From: JAWUWD01 sp034112085
GTDB taxonomy: Bacteria; Bacteroidota; Bacteroidia; Cytophagales; Cyclobacteriaceae
Assembly (NCBI GenBank): GCA_034112085.1
Contig: JAWUWD010000107.1
Location: 1-64,000, forward strand
DNA length: 64,000 bases
Direction of reading: 5' to 3'
This document shows, piece by piece, positions 25,005-34,816 of this stretch (positions within the stretch are counted from its first letter, which is position 1; each line of letters begins with the position of its first letter). The notes under the pieces are model-generated. The model saw only the letters and a list, made by a program, of their open reading frames with translations, was not told where the DNA came from and ran no database searches. The translations under genes were made by a program, and so were the position numbers.

Positions 25005-27241
25005 ATATCGTCCGATCCTATATCGAAAGATTCTATTATTCCTTTCCCATAAGGTTATTAGTCAATCACGTCAAAAATAACCAAATCCTCCTACTGTTTT
25101 GGATAGTCCTATTTGCGATTATAAATGGACTTATTGGTAAATTTTTAGGTATTCAATATCTCTTCTTAGATCCTGAATACCTCAATAAGGTTGATTTTTT
25201 TAGTTTTATGTTACTAGGGATATCGCTTGCAGGTTTCACTACTGCTTTTCATATTACTAGCTACATTATTGATGGTCATCGTTTTTCATTCATTGGAAAA
25301 ATTCCAAGGCCATTTACTACTTACAGTCTAAATAACAGTATTATCCCAACGATATTTCTCGGAACTTATGTTTACTTCATTATTGATTATCAACTTAATG
25401 TTGGAAGTGCAACCACTTCCAGTATTATCATTGAGATAACTGGGCTGGTCAGTGGGTTTTTATTGATTGGTATTATTCTTTACACCTATTTCCTGCTCAC
25501 GAATAAGGATATTTTTAGATATGTAGTCTGTAAAGTAGATGAGAAGCTAAAGCAAAAAGTGCCTGCTACTCGTGCGAATGCAATGAATAAGCTACACATA
25601 GCTAAAAAAAAACAAATCAAAGTCAGGAGTTATTTGAACTACAGATTGGCCCCTACCAAAATCGTTGATGATAAAGAATTTTACGATAGAGCAACTGTTC
25701 TACAAGTCTTTGACCAAAATCATTTAAACCTGGTCATTGTTGAATTTGCCATATTCTCCATATTACTAATCATTGGAATTTTTAGAGAATATGCTATTTT
25801 TCAGATACCAGCGGCCGCAAGTTTACTGCTACTGTTTACCATATTTGTTATGATCGCTGGTGCATTCTCCTATTGGTTTGGCAGGTGGTCTACGACCGTT
25901 GCTATCGGTATTTTCATAATACTAAATATAATCACACAGAATGATCTACTTCCCAGAGAGTACAAGGCATACGGCCTAAACTATAACACTAAAAAGGTTG
26001 CTTATAACCTTAAGACAATAAAAGGTCTCAACAGTACATCCAACTATGAAGGTGATCGCTCCAATACTTTGGTCATTCTTGAAAACTGGAAAGCAAAACA
26101 TATCGATAAATCTAAGCCTAAAATGGTACTCACATGTGTTAGTGGTGGTGGACAGCGAGCAGCATTATGGACACTTGCGGCTCTTCAGCAGTCAGACAGT
26201 ATCTCTCAAGGAGAACTGATGAAACACACGATGTTGATGACTGGTGCTTCAGGAGGAATGATCGGTGCTGCCTATTTTAGAGAGCTGACCTTAAGAGATC
26301 AAGATAGCTTGTCGGACAATTCGCCTTACAGTGAAGTTCATCAGCAGAATATTGCTCGGGATAATCTCAATTCAATAATATTCAGCTTGTTAGTCAATGA
26401 TTTTTTTATTGGTGGACTTAAACCTAATGATCCAACATCCAGTTATTCAAAAGATCGAGGATATGCCTTCGAAAAACAGCTAGAAATGAATACTGGTGGC
26501 TTGCTTAATAAGACAGTCTCAGAATACCAATTATCAGAACAGAAGGCCGATATTCCTATGCTGATAATGGCTCCCACTATAATGAATGATGGAAGAAAAT
26601 TATTCATAAGCCCGCAAAATGTTTCATATATGGCAAGTGATCCTGGACAAGATCATTTGTATGGGATTGATTTCTTAAGACTTTTTGAAAATCAAAAAAG
26701 TGATCAACTCACGTTCTATAGTGCGTTGAGAATGAACGCGGCATTTCCCTACATCACTCCTAATGTAAGTCTGCCGAGTGAGCCTCCGATAGAAATAATG
26801 GATGCGGGTGTGGCTGATAATTTTGGCATTACTGATGCTGTAAGATTTCTATATGTTTTTCAAGAGTGGATCAGTGAGAACACATCAGGAGTAGTCATCC
26901 TTTCCATTCGTGATTCTAAAAAAGAGTTTCCGATCAGTAATAAAAAAGGCAGTTCTCTAATCGGGAAATTCACGACTCCAATCAGTAGTATTTATAGTAA
27001 TTTCGAAAATCTTCAAAATATCAACAATGATTCTCAACTTCAACATGCGAGATCGTGGTTTAAAGGAGACTTAGAGCATATAATAATTGAATATGACCCT
27101 TTCCTTAATACAAATGTTACCGAAAGAGCCTCATTAAATTGGAGGCTTACTGAAAAAGAAAAACAGAGTGTTCTAGAAAACATTAGCTCAAAAAAGAACC
27201 GTGAAAAGATCATAGAGTTAAGGGAGACCTTGAAAAGGTAA
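25001..27241 (+). CDS. Membrane-fused patatin-like phospholipase (TTG start)
   Basis: 746 residues. The N-terminal 330 residues hold about six hydrophobic segments (for example LLFWIVLFAIINGLIG, SFMLLGISLAGFTTAF, FLLIGIILYTYFLL). The C-terminal half is a patatin hydrolase with oxyanion loop CVSGGGQRAALW, nucleophile elbow MTGASGGMIGAAYF (catalytic Ser) and the partner Asp in IMDAGVADNFGITDAV (the common DGG/DGA is here DAG). The lipase would act on membrane phospholipids or acyl lipids. The start is TTG at 25001, overlapping the upstream stop as TTGA; no nearby ATG is better. It is convergent with the giant sensor kinase (3 bp gap). Confidence 0.82.
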   Translation: MNIVRSYIERFYYSFPIRLLVNHVKNNQILLLFWIVLFAIINGLIGKFLGIQYLFLDPEYLNKVDFFSFMLLGISLAGFTTAFHITSYIIDGHRFSFIGKIPRPFTTYSLNNSIIPTIFLGTYVYFIIDYQLNVGSATTSSIIIEITGLVSGFLLIGIILYTYFLLTNKDIFRYVVCKVDEKLKQKVPATRANAMNKLHIAKKKQIKVRSYLNYRLAPTKIVDDKEFYDRATVLQVFDQNHLNLVIVEFAIFSILLIIGIFREYAIFQIPAAASLLLLFTIFVMIAGAFSYWFGRWSTTVAIGIFIILNIITQNDLLPREYKAYGLNYNTKKVAYNLKTIKGLNSTSNYEGDRSNTLVILENWKAKHIDKSKPKMVLTCVSGGGQRAALWTLAALQQSDSISQGELMKHTMLMTGASGGMIGAAYFRELTLRDQDSLSDNSPYSEVHQQNIARDNLNSIIFSLLVNDFFIGGLKPNDPTSSYSKDRGYAFEKQLEMNTGGLLNKTVSEYQLSEQKADIPMLIMAPTIMNDGRKLFISPQNVSYMASDPGQDHLYGIDFLRLFENQKSDQLTFYSALRMNAAFPYITPNVSLPSEPPIEIMDAGVADNFGITDAVRFLYVFQEWISENTSGVVILSIRDSKKEFPISNKKGSSLIGKFTTPISSIYSNFENLQNINNDSQLQHARSWFKGDLEHIIIEYDPFLNTNVTERASLNWRLTEKEKQSVLENISSKKNREKIIELRETLKR

Positions 27242-27244
27242 TGA

Positions 27245-30200
27245 TCAATTTGATTCAGCTAAATCGAATTGAAGCACAAATTTAGCGCCTTGATCAACTT
27301 CACTTTCACACCAAATCTTACCATTCATTGTTTCAACATACTTCTTAGCAATAGAAAGTCCTAAACCAGAAGACTCTTCGTCTCCTGTAGGTTTTGCTGA
27401 AAGCTTGACATATCTCTCAAACAAAAATTTCATATCTTTCTCACTTATTCCAGGGCCTTGATCCTGAACACTAATCTCTATCTTATTATCCAGGCACTCA
27501 GTACTGATGATAATTTCTGTTTGTTCTTTAGAAAATTTAATTGCGTTTGATATTATATTTTCTAATATCTTTGTAAGATAAGTCCTATCTGCTAGAATAA
27601 ACGGATCACTATCTGTTAAATTCATCCTCAAAATTATGCTTTTTTTATCAGACACAATTTTCAATGTAGTATAGGCTTCATCGATCAATTGATGAACATC
27701 TATCTGAGTAATTTGATAGTTAGTTTTATTAGCGTCAATTGCATTGGTGTCAAGTATTTTCGTGATCATATCCCGTTGTCGGTCTACTAGATCATTGATA
27801 AGATTAATAGAATTTACAGTTTCCTCATTAAGTTTAGGATTGATCATTTTCACTATTGAAGCTAATCCCTTTATTTGATTAAGTGGACTTCGAAGATCAT
27901 GTGAGACAATTTGTATGAGCTCATTTTTCTCATTATTGATCTCAATGAGTTGATTATTCTGCTGAATAATCTCTTCCTTATTTTCCTCCAATTCCTGTGT
28001 TCTGACTAACACAAGGTTTTCTAAGTCAGCCTTTTGCTTTTTGATATTACTTAATCGCAATTTATACAGTAGCGTTAGTATAGAAACAAGAGCCAGAAAT
28101 AGACATAACTTAAAAATTAGAGTGTCCCACCATGGTGCTACTATTTCAATATAAATACTGTCACCTTCTTCGTTCCATAAGAGATCATTGTTAGAACCGA
28201 TAACCTTAAAAAGGTAATTACCAGGAGGAACATTGGTATAGTTAGCAGTGTTGATTTCGTTCGCTGTAATCCATTCTTTATCAAAATTTTCAAGTTTATA
28301 CTTATACCGGTTATTCTCTGGACTATTATAGTTCAAAGCTATAAATCCGAAAGAAAAGAAATTTTGATTATGAGCCAATATTATAGTGTCAGTGTCTTCC
28401 AGAGGTTGATTAATAATTTTAGATTCATCATTTATCTTTACATATTCATTATAAAGTTTGAAATCTGTAATATGGATAGGAGGAATTATCTTGTTATCAG
28501 AAATCTGTCCCGGTTGAAAACTAACCACTCCATATGTTCCTAAAAAAATCTCTCCTGAATCAGACTGATAATACGCGTTACTATTAAATTCGACTCCATC
28601 GAAATAATTTTTGAAAGTTTGAGTCTCTGTTTCAAATCTAGAAATCCCCTCATTATGACTAACCCAAAGGTTATTATTGCCATCTTCTAACACACAATAA
28701 AGAGAAGTATTGGCAATTCCATGTGCTGTTCCATAATTGGTAAAAGTCAGACTCTCTTTGTTCAACTTATTTAATCCTCCTCCATAGGTAGCAACCCAAA
28801 TATTCCCACTAGAATCTTCATTAATATGAGTAACACGATCATTGGATAAACTTTTAGAATTTCCTTCTTCATGTTCGAAGTGCAGGAATAACTTCGTATT
28901 TGGATCATAGCGATCCAATCCATTTGATCCAAATCCAATCCAATAAACCCCATCTTTATCTTCAAATACCAGTTCTACTATATCACTATACAAGCTGTTT
29001 TTATCATTTGGATCATGTTTAATTTTTCTGAATTTACCAGTATCTCTATCCATAATATTCAGACCTTGATCGGTGGATATCCAAAGCAATCCTTTAGAAT
29101 CTTCATAAATGGAGGATAATTGATTTGAAGAGATGCTATGTTCATCTAATTTATTTGGACTGTAGCTGGTGAATTTTTCAGAATTGATATCAAACTTATT
29201 TAGCCCTCTATTGGTAGCTATCCATGCAATATCATTATCATCAATGTAGAGAAACTTCACATGGCTACTGCTCAAAGAGTTGGCTCCATTATATTGATAG
29301 GTGGTCACTTCTAGCGTTTGTCTGTTAATTTTCTTTAAGCCATCGACTGAAGATCCTACCCAAACAAACCCTTTGCTATCGACTGATATAGCATGTAAAT
29401 CTGCATGAGGTGAAATAAGATTTTGATGATTATCTTCTGTATACTGTTTAAAGCGTGCATGATATTTACCAATTTTATTGATTCCTCCTCTCATACCCAC
29501 CCATAGATCAGAAGCATTGTCAATATATAGAGCATTCACTCTTGGGTATTCTACTTTGAGCTTTTTAAAAGTAGAAGTCTTCTTATTAAATTTATACAAA
29601 TAGCCTCCATCCGATCCGATCCAGATTTCATCTTCATCGGAACCAAGAATACTTTGAATTATGTTGTTGTTAATTATAGAATGGTCAGGGTACTCAAACT
29701 TAATAAGAGTATCATCACTTTGATCAAACTTCAATAGCCCTGCCCCATTGGTTCCTAACCACAAAGCCTCACCATCACCCCATATACACAAAATATCATT
29801 TTGTCCAACACTGGAAGAACTCTTGTATGTATGATGGATAAACTCCCTTCTTTTTGAATCAAATTGATTTAATCCATTGGATGTTCCTATCCATAAAACA
29901 TCATTTGTATCTACATAGAGACTACTAATTTCATCGGCAGATAAAGTTCTATTATCTAGTGGGTTATTATTGAAATGTTCAAAAGTGTTTGCATTAAAAT
30001 CAAACCGACACAACCCATTTTTTGTCCCAATCCAAATTACTCCATCGGATGTTTTAGCTAGTGCTGAAATTCTATTATGAATCAATGAATTTGGATTGCC
30101 CTCCTCATTTTTATAAGAAGTAAATTCATCTGTATCTATATTATATTTATTCAGACCGCCACTTTTAGTCCCAATCCATAAATCCTGATTATCATCTTCT

Positions 30201-30523
30201 ATTAATGCAGTGATATAACTATCACTTATACTCTTTGGGTCTAATACATCGTTTTTGAATATCTTAAATTTAACCCCATCAAATCGATTAAGTCCATCTT
30301 GTGAACCAAACCAGATGTAACCATACTTATCTTGATGGATAGCATTTATGCTTGCCTGAGAAAGGCCGTCATTTTTACCATAAAACTCAAAAGGTTGATA
30401 GTTTTTTTGCCATGAATACAAATTCAATGACATAAACATCGCGACTATAATCAAGGTCAATCGGTTGATTGACAATATTTTACTAATGTTCAAGGAAAAT
30501 AAAACTGTAGAATTAAAGATCAT
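27245..30523 (-). CDS. Reg_prop/Y_Y_Y sensor histidine kinase (1092 aa)
   Basis: Large membrane sensor of the Bacteroidota two-component class. After a signal segment (LTLIIVAMFMSLNLYS), residues about 45-700 form Reg_prop beta-propeller repeats (recurring IWFGSQDGLNRFDG, LWIGTKSGGLNKYN, VWIGTKNGLCRFD), a periplasmic two-propeller ligand platform. A Y_Y_Y domain follows (NRYKYKLENFDKEW, NYTNVPPGNYLFKVIGSN). Next come one membrane helix (LIFKLCLFLALVSILTLLY), a coiled coil, HisKA with VSHDLRSPLNQIKGL (His near 877) and an ATPase domain (DQGPGISEKDM, SSGLGLSIAKKYVE). Unlike hybrid HTCS proteins it has no receiver or AraC output, so a separate regulator is needed; none is adjacent. The ligand is unknown, though many relatives sense glycans. 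Confidence 0.93.
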   Translation of the reverse strand: MIFNSTVLFSLNISKILSINRLTLIIVAMFMSLNLYSWQKNYQPFEFYGKNDGLSQASINAIHQDKYGYIWFGSQDGLNRFDGVKFKIFKNDVLDPKSISDSYITALIEDDNQDLWIGTKSGGLNKYNIDTDEFTSYKNEEGNPNSLIHNRISALAKTSDGVIWIGTKNGLCRFDFNANTFEHFNNNPLDNRTLSADEISSLYVDTNDVLWIGTSNGLNQFDSKRREFIHHTYKSSSSVGQNDILCIWGDGEALWLGTNGAGLLKFDQSDDTLIKFEYPDHSIINNNIIQSILGSDEDEIWIGSDGGYLYKFNKKTSTFKKLKVEYPRVNALYIDNASDLWVGMRGGINKIGKYHARFKQYTEDNHQNLISPHADLHAISVDSKGFVWVGSSVDGLKKINRQTLEVTTYQYNGANSLSSSHVKFLYIDDNDIAWIATNRGLNKFDINSEKFTSYSPNKLDEHSISSNQLSSIYEDSKGLLWISTDQGLNIMDRDTGKFRKIKHDPNDKNSLYSDIVELVFEDKDGVYWIGFGSNGLDRYDPNTKLFLHFEHEEGNSKSLSNDRVTHINEDSSGNIWVATYGGGLNKLNKESLTFTNYGTAHGIANTSLYCVLEDGNNNLWVSHNEGISRFETETQTFKNYFDGVEFNSNAYYQSDSGEIFLGTYGVVSFQPGQISDNKIIPPIHITDFKLYNEYVKINDESKIINQPLEDTDTIILAHNQNFFSFGFIALNYNSPENNRYKYKLENFDKEWITANEINTANYTNVPPGNYLFKVIGSNNDLLWNEEGDSIYIEIVAPWWDTLIFKLCLFLALVSILTLLYKLRLSNIKKQKADLENLVLVRTQELEENKEEIIQQNNQLIEINNEKNELIQIVSHDLRSPLNQIKGLASIVKMINPKLNEETVNSINLINDLVDRQRDMITKILDTNAIDANKTNYQITQIDVHQLIDEAYTTLKIVSDKKSIILRMNLTDSDPFILADRTYLTKILENIISNAIKFSKEQTEIIISTECLDNKIEISVQDQGPGISEKDMKFLFERYVKLSAKPTGDEESSGLGLSIAKKYVETMNGKIWCESEVDQGAKFVLQFDLAESN

Positions 30524-30635
30524 GTATAATTATAATCAACAAGTAAGATACTAATGATACCCAATATCATCCATTTATCAATGAATAAGATGCGGTTATT
30601 GTTTAAAAACCAGTTAACTACAACTAACAACCGTT

Positions 30636-30665
30636 AGTCTTTTTAAGACTTTTTGGCTAATTTTG
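30636..30665 (+). promoter_or_regulatory. icmF promoter region with small dyad
   Basis: TAATTTTG (30658-30665) matches TAnnTTTG and lies 34 nt before the ATG. Immediately upstream, AGTCTT (30636-30641) and AAGACT (30645-30650) form a 6-bp dyad about where the -33 contact would be; no clear TTTG is seen at that spacing. The dyad could be an operator. Confidence 0.45.
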
Positions 30666-30699
30666 CACTTCAATTTTCGACTGAAGAATTTATAAAGAT

Positions 30700-33600
30700 A
30701 TGCAACAAGCAGCTCCATACATACCAAAAAATAAGGTCAGAATAGTCACCGCAGCATCTCTATTTGACGGGCATGATGCAGCGATCAATATAATGCGTAG
30801 AATCATCCAGGCTACTGGGTGTGAGGTGATCCATCTTGGACATGATCGCAGTGTTGAAGAAGTTGTGAATTGTGCTATTCAGGAAGATGCTCAGGCAATA
30901 GCAATGACTTCCTATCAAGGAGGTCATAATGAGTATTTCAAATACATGTATGATCTTTTGAAAGAAAAAGGTGCTGAACATATCAGGATATTTGGCGGTG
31001 GAGGTGGAGTGATCCTACCCGAGGAAATTAAAGAATTAATGGACTACGGTGTAACGAGGATCTACGCTCCTGATGATGGTCGATCAATGGGCTTACAGGG
31101 GATGATCAATGATATGATAGAGCGATGCGACTTCCCTACGGGTCAAAATCTCAATGGTGCAACAAAACTCATTGGAGAGAAGAATGTCAATGCCATAGCT
31201 AAAACTATTTCTGGAGCAGAAAACTTCCCTGAAGAGTCAAAATCTATTCTTGACCAAGTGCATAAGGCAGCCGCTAAAGTTAAGACCCCGATACTTGGGA
31301 TAACAGGAACTGGCGGCTCGGGTAAATCTTCATTGGTTGACGAGTTGGTTAGAAGGTTCCTGATTGATTTTCCTGAGAAAGATATTGCCATTGTCTCTGT
31401 CGATCCTTCAAAGCGAAAAACAGGAGGCGCTCTACTTGGTGATCGAATTCGCATGAATTCTATTAGCAATTCGCGCGTTTATATGCGTTCATTAGCCACG
31501 CGTCAATCCAATTTGGCCCTATCAAAACATGTGAACGAAGCCCTTCAAATATTAAAGGCTGCCAATTACGATTTCATCATTTTAGAGACCTCTGGCATTG
31601 GTCAATCTGATACAGAGATTTTGGAGCATTCTGATGTATCTCTTTATGTAATGACTCCAGAATATGGGGCAGCAACACAGCTAGAGAAAATCGATATGCT
31701 TGACTTTGCGGACGTTATTGCGCTCAATAAGTTTGACAAACGAGGTGCACTTGATGCCATCAGAGATGTCAAAAAACAATATCAAAGGAATCATAATCTT
31801 TGGGAGGCAAATGTAGACACAATGCCGGTACACGGAACTATAGCGTCACAGTTCAACGATCCAGGCACCAATTCTCTCTATAAAGTTCTCATGGATAAAA
31901 TCGTAGAAAAAACAGAAGCAGACCTCCATTCTACTTTCGAAATCACTGAGGAAATGTCAGAGAAGATCTTTGTAATTCCTCCAAAGAGAATACGCTATTT
32001 ATCAGAAATAGCTGAAAGTAATCGTGGATATGATGAAAAGGCCAACCATCAGAGAGAAGTCGCTCAATCACTTTATGGCATTCAAAAATCTATCGATACG
32101 ATTCAAAATAGTGAACTAGAAGATAAAGATCGATTGATCAAAGGATTACATGAGGCTTATCAAAACGTTGCACTTGATCTCGATCCGCACAACAAGAAGT
32201 TGATAGAAGGCTGGCCCGGAAAAGTAAAAAAATATAAAGATCCGATATATTCATTTAAGGTACGTGACAAAGAAATAAAGATAGAAACGCATTCTGAGTC
32301 GCTCTCGCACTCTCAGATACCTAAAGTAGCTCTTCCAACATACGAAGCTTGGGGAGATCTACTTAAATGGAATTTACAAGAAAATGTTCCTGGAGAATTT
32401 CCATATACAGCCGGGATTTATCCTTTCAAAAGAGAACGTGAAGATCCTACTCGTATGTTTGCAGGTGAAGGTGGCCCCGAACGTACTAATAGAAGATTTC
32501 ACTACGTAAGTAAAGGATTACCAGCAGCTAGACTTTCTACTGCATTTGACTCGGTGACCCTAAATGGACAGGAAGCGGACTCTCGGCCTGACATCTATGG
32601 TAAAATAGGAAATGCTGGTGTGAGTATTTGTTGCCTTGATGATGCAAAGAAGCTTTACTCTGGATTTGACTTGACAGACCCAACTACTTCAGTGTCTATG
32701 ACCATCAATGGTCCTGCACCGATGCTGTTAGGATTTTTTATGAACGCAGCTACAGATCAAAACTGTGAGAAATACATCAAGGAAAATGGGCTTGAAAAAG
32801 AAGTTGAGAAAAAAATAGCTTCTATATACAAAAACAAAGGAGTAGTACGTCCAAGCTATCAAGGAAGTCTACCAGAAGAGAATAACGGTCTTGGATTGAT
32901 GTTACTTGGCGTCACAGGAGACTTAGTGCTGCCTGCTGATGTCTATGCTGGTATAAAAGCAGAGACACTGGCAACAGTAAGAGGTACTGTTCAAGCAGAT
33001 ATTCTCAAAGAAGATCAAGCGCAGAATACTTGTATCTTCTCTACCGAATTTGCCTTGCGATTGATGGGTGATGTGCAAGAATATTTCATCACTCAGAATG
33101 TTCGAAATTTTTACTCAGTATCTATTTCTGGATATCATATTGCGGAAGCAGGACCTAATCCTATTACTCAATTGGCTTTGACTTTGTCCAATGGGTTTAC
33201 TTATGTGGAGTACTACCTCAGCCGTGGAATGGACATCAATAAGTTCGCTCCAAATTTATCATTCTTCTTCTCCAATGGAATAGATCCAGAATATGCAGTC
33301 ATCGGTCGAGTGGCTCGTAGGATTTGGGCAAAAGCGATGAAGCATAAATACAACGCGGATTCTCGTTCTCAGATGTTGAAGTATCACATTCAAACATCCG
33401 GTCGCTCATTGCATGCACAGGAAATTGACTTCAATGATATCCGTACCACATTACAAGCGCTGTATGCTATTTATGACAATTGTAACTCCTTACATACAAA
33501 TGCTTATGATGAAGCTATCACTACTCCTACTGAGGAATCTGTAAGACGTGCTATGGCTATCCAGTTGATTATTAATAAAGAACTGGGACTATCAAAAAAC

Positions 33601-34080
33601 GAAAACCCTATTCAAGGTTCATTTATTACCGAGCAACTAACTGACTTAGTAGAAGAAGCGGTACTACTAGAATTTGATAGGATCACCGAAAGAGGTGGTG
33701 TATTAGGTGCGATGGAAACCATGTATCAACGCAGTAAGATTCAAGAGGAAAGCTTGTATTACGAGACATTGAAGCACAATGGAGAGTTTCCGATCATAGG
33801 AGTAAATACATTCTTAAGTTCGAAAGGGTCACCGACTGTAATCCCAAAAGAAGTGATTAGAGCAACTGAAGAAGAAAAAGAGTATCAAATCAATATGCTC
33901 AAAGAACTTCATAAGGGAAATGAATCCAAAACAGAGGAAGCCTTGAGAAAAGTACAACAGGCAGCCATTCTAAACACTAACATTTTTGAAGAGCTGATGG
34001 AAGCCAGTAAGATCTGTTCTTTAGGACAGATTACCAGCGCACTCTTTGAAGTTGGTGGACAGTATAGAAGGAATATGTAA
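30700..34080 (+). CDS. icmF: Fused isobutyryl-CoA mutase IcmF
   Basis: Adenosylcobalamin enzyme that interconverts isobutyryl-CoA and n-butyryl-CoA (some also act on pivalyl-CoA). In 1126 residues the order is diagnostic for IcmF. The B12-binding domain is at about 12-145, with LFDGHDAAINIMRR and base-off ligand His25. The MeaI-type GTPase chaperone is at about 195-420, with Walker A GTGGSGKSS and NKFDKRG. The mutase barrel is at about 560-1115, with MFAGEGGPERTNRRFHYVS, ARLSTAFDSVTLNG and TVRGTVQADILKEDQAQN. Ordinary methylmalonyl-CoA mutases have B12 at the C-terminus and a separate GTPase. It stands alone and links valine or fatty-acid breakdown to straight-chain acyl-CoA. Confidence 0.93.
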   Translation: MQQAAPYIPKNKVRIVTAASLFDGHDAAINIMRRIIQATGCEVIHLGHDRSVEEVVNCAIQEDAQAIAMTSYQGGHNEYFKYMYDLLKEKGAEHIRIFGGGGGVILPEEIKELMDYGVTRIYAPDDGRSMGLQGMINDMIERCDFPTGQNLNGATKLIGEKNVNAIAKTISGAENFPEESKSILDQVHKAAAKVKTPILGITGTGGSGKSSLVDELVRRFLIDFPEKDIAIVSVDPSKRKTGGALLGDRIRMNSISNSRVYMRSLATRQSNLALSKHVNEALQILKAANYDFIILETSGIGQSDTEILEHSDVSLYVMTPEYGAATQLEKIDMLDFADVIALNKFDKRGALDAIRDVKKQYQRNHNLWEANVDTMPVHGTIASQFNDPGTNSLYKVLMDKIVEKTEADLHSTFEITEEMSEKIFVIPPKRIRYLSEIAESNRGYDEKANHQREVAQSLYGIQKSIDTIQNSELEDKDRLIKGLHEAYQNVALDLDPHNKKLIEGWPGKVKKYKDPIYSFKVRDKEIKIETHSESLSHSQIPKVALPTYEAWGDLLKWNLQENVPGEFPYTAGIYPFKREREDPTRMFAGEGGPERTNRRFHYVSKGLPAARLSTAFDSVTLNGQEADSRPDIYGKIGNAGVSICCLDDAKKLYSGFDLTDPTTSVSMTINGPAPMLLGFFMNAATDQNCEKYIKENGLEKEVEKKIASIYKNKGVVRPSYQGSLPEENNGLGLMLLGVTGDLVLPADVYAGIKAETLATVRGTVQADILKEDQAQNTCIFSTEFALRLMGDVQEYFITQNVRNFYSVSISGYHIAEAGPNPITQLALTLSNGFTYVEYYLSRGMDINKFAPNLSFFFSNGIDPEYAVIGRVARRIWAKAMKHKYNADSRSQMLKYHIQTSGRSLHAQEIDFNDIRTTLQALYAIYDNCNSLHTNAYDEAITTPTEESVRRAMAIQLIINKELGLSKNENPIQGSFITEQLTDLVEEAVLLEFDRITERGGVLGAMETMYQRSKIQEESLYYETLKHNGEFPIIGVNTFLSSKGSPTVIPKEVIRATEEEKEYQINMLKELHKGNESKTEEALRKVQQAAILNTNIFEELMEASKICSLGQITSALFEVGGQYRRNM

Positions 34081-34095
34081 ACTCAGTAAATTAGT

Positions 34096-34131
34096 AAAAG
34101 GCACTGTGATTGAATTCACAGTGCCTTTTTT
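34096..34131. terminator. Bidirectional terminator between icmF and the DUF6952 gene
   Basis: Arms AAAAGGCACTGTGA (34096-34109) and TCACAGTGCCTTTT (34116-34129), with A-run on one side and T-run on the other, placed exactly between two convergent genes. Confidence 0.88.
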
Positions 34132-34133
34132 AT

Positions 34134-34388
34134 TTAATCAATAGAGCCAGTTACTCTTTTCATAAATTCATTTAGAGCTTCCTTAGCTGGCTTTCCTTTT
34201 TTTATTTCTGCACTTACATCCAATGCTCCATATAGATTAGAAAGTAACTCACCTATTACGTCCAATTCTTCATCCTTCACACCCTTGGCCTCAGTGATGT
34301 GTTCTAGCAATTCTATCGTCTCAACAACCCAGTCTTGATCGTTGGTGTCAATAAAATTAACTATGTGTTTAATTAGTGGCAATCTCAT
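34134..34388 (-). CDS. DUF6952 family protein (84 aa)
   Basis: Small acidic helical protein: LPLIKHIVNFIDTNDQDWVV, then ETIELLEHIT, DEELDVIGELLSNLYGALDV and a Lys-rich end with NEFMKRVTGSID. This pattern is what I know as DUF6952, a Bacteroidota family typically encoded right after a thioredoxin-like protein. Here it overlaps the thioredoxin gene by 20 nt, so the two are translationally coupled. No membrane segment, signal or cysteine is seen. Its role is unknown; the constant pairing suggests a thiol-redox link. Confidence 0.82.
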   Translation of the reverse strand: MRLPLIKHIVNFIDTNDQDWVVETIELLEHITEAKGVKDEELDVIGELLSNLYGALDVSAEIKKGKPAKEALNEFMKRVTGSID

Positions 34389-34686
34389 CGAGCACAGTGT
34401 TTATAACTTCAATTTTATTTCCGGCACTTTGAGAAACTAACTTACCATTTTTGAACCCTGCGAAAGTCGGCAAGTTCTTCACTTCTGCAAGTGATCTTGA
34501 TTGAGGTAGTTTTTCAGCATCAACATAGATGAATTTCACGTCAGTGTTTTCTGTCGCTAACCTTTTGAACTTAGGTTTGATGATTCTGCAGTTGCCACAC
34601 CACCCAGCTCCATATTGTACAATTACTTTTTCATTGCTATCAATCTCTTGTTGCAAGCTATCTGACTGTAAGTCTATCATTTCCAT
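34369..34686 (-). CDS. Thioredoxin-fold protein with WCGNC active site
   Basis: 105 residues from ATG 34686 (MEMIDLQSDSLQQEI). The thioredoxin fold has the redox motif AGWCGNCRIIKPKF with Cys30 and Cys33 and the cis-Pro segment EVKNLPTFAGFKNGK. The CGNC active site differs from the classical CGPC and should change redox potential. No signal peptide, so cytoplasmic. It is 130 nt downstream of the SigZ-like gene on the same strand and overlaps the DUF6952 gene. It may be transcribed with sigZ, in which case it would be part of the same thiol/metal response; that is inference. Confidence 0.88.
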   Translation of the reverse strand: MEMIDLQSDSLQQEIDSNEKVIVQYGAGWCGNCRIIKPKFKRLATENTDVKFIYVDAEKLPQSRSLAEVKNLPTFAGFKNGKLVSQSAGNKIEVINTVLDEIATN

Positions 34687-34791
34687 ATTTATCAATTTAA
34701 GTATATACAAACATCGGAAAAGATGATAATAGCACAATGTAATTCTTATATGTTGTACTTATCATTATATAGTCAGTCTCTATGGCATCTC

Positions 34792-34812
34792 TGTGTAATA
34801 TAAATTTACACA
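34792..34812 (-). other. AT-rich dyad after the sigZ stop codon
   Basis: TGTGTAA (34792-34798) and TTACACA (34806-34812) pair perfectly over 7 bp just after the sigma gene stop at 34817. There is no U-run after it, so it is a poor terminator; it may be a weak stop signal or an RNA-stability element. Confidence 0.3.
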
Positions 34813-34816
34813 ATGA

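Noticed and set aside
27245..30523. One-protein hybrid two-component system (HTCS)
   Set aside because: The protein ends with the ATPase domain; no receiver or AraC domain is present.
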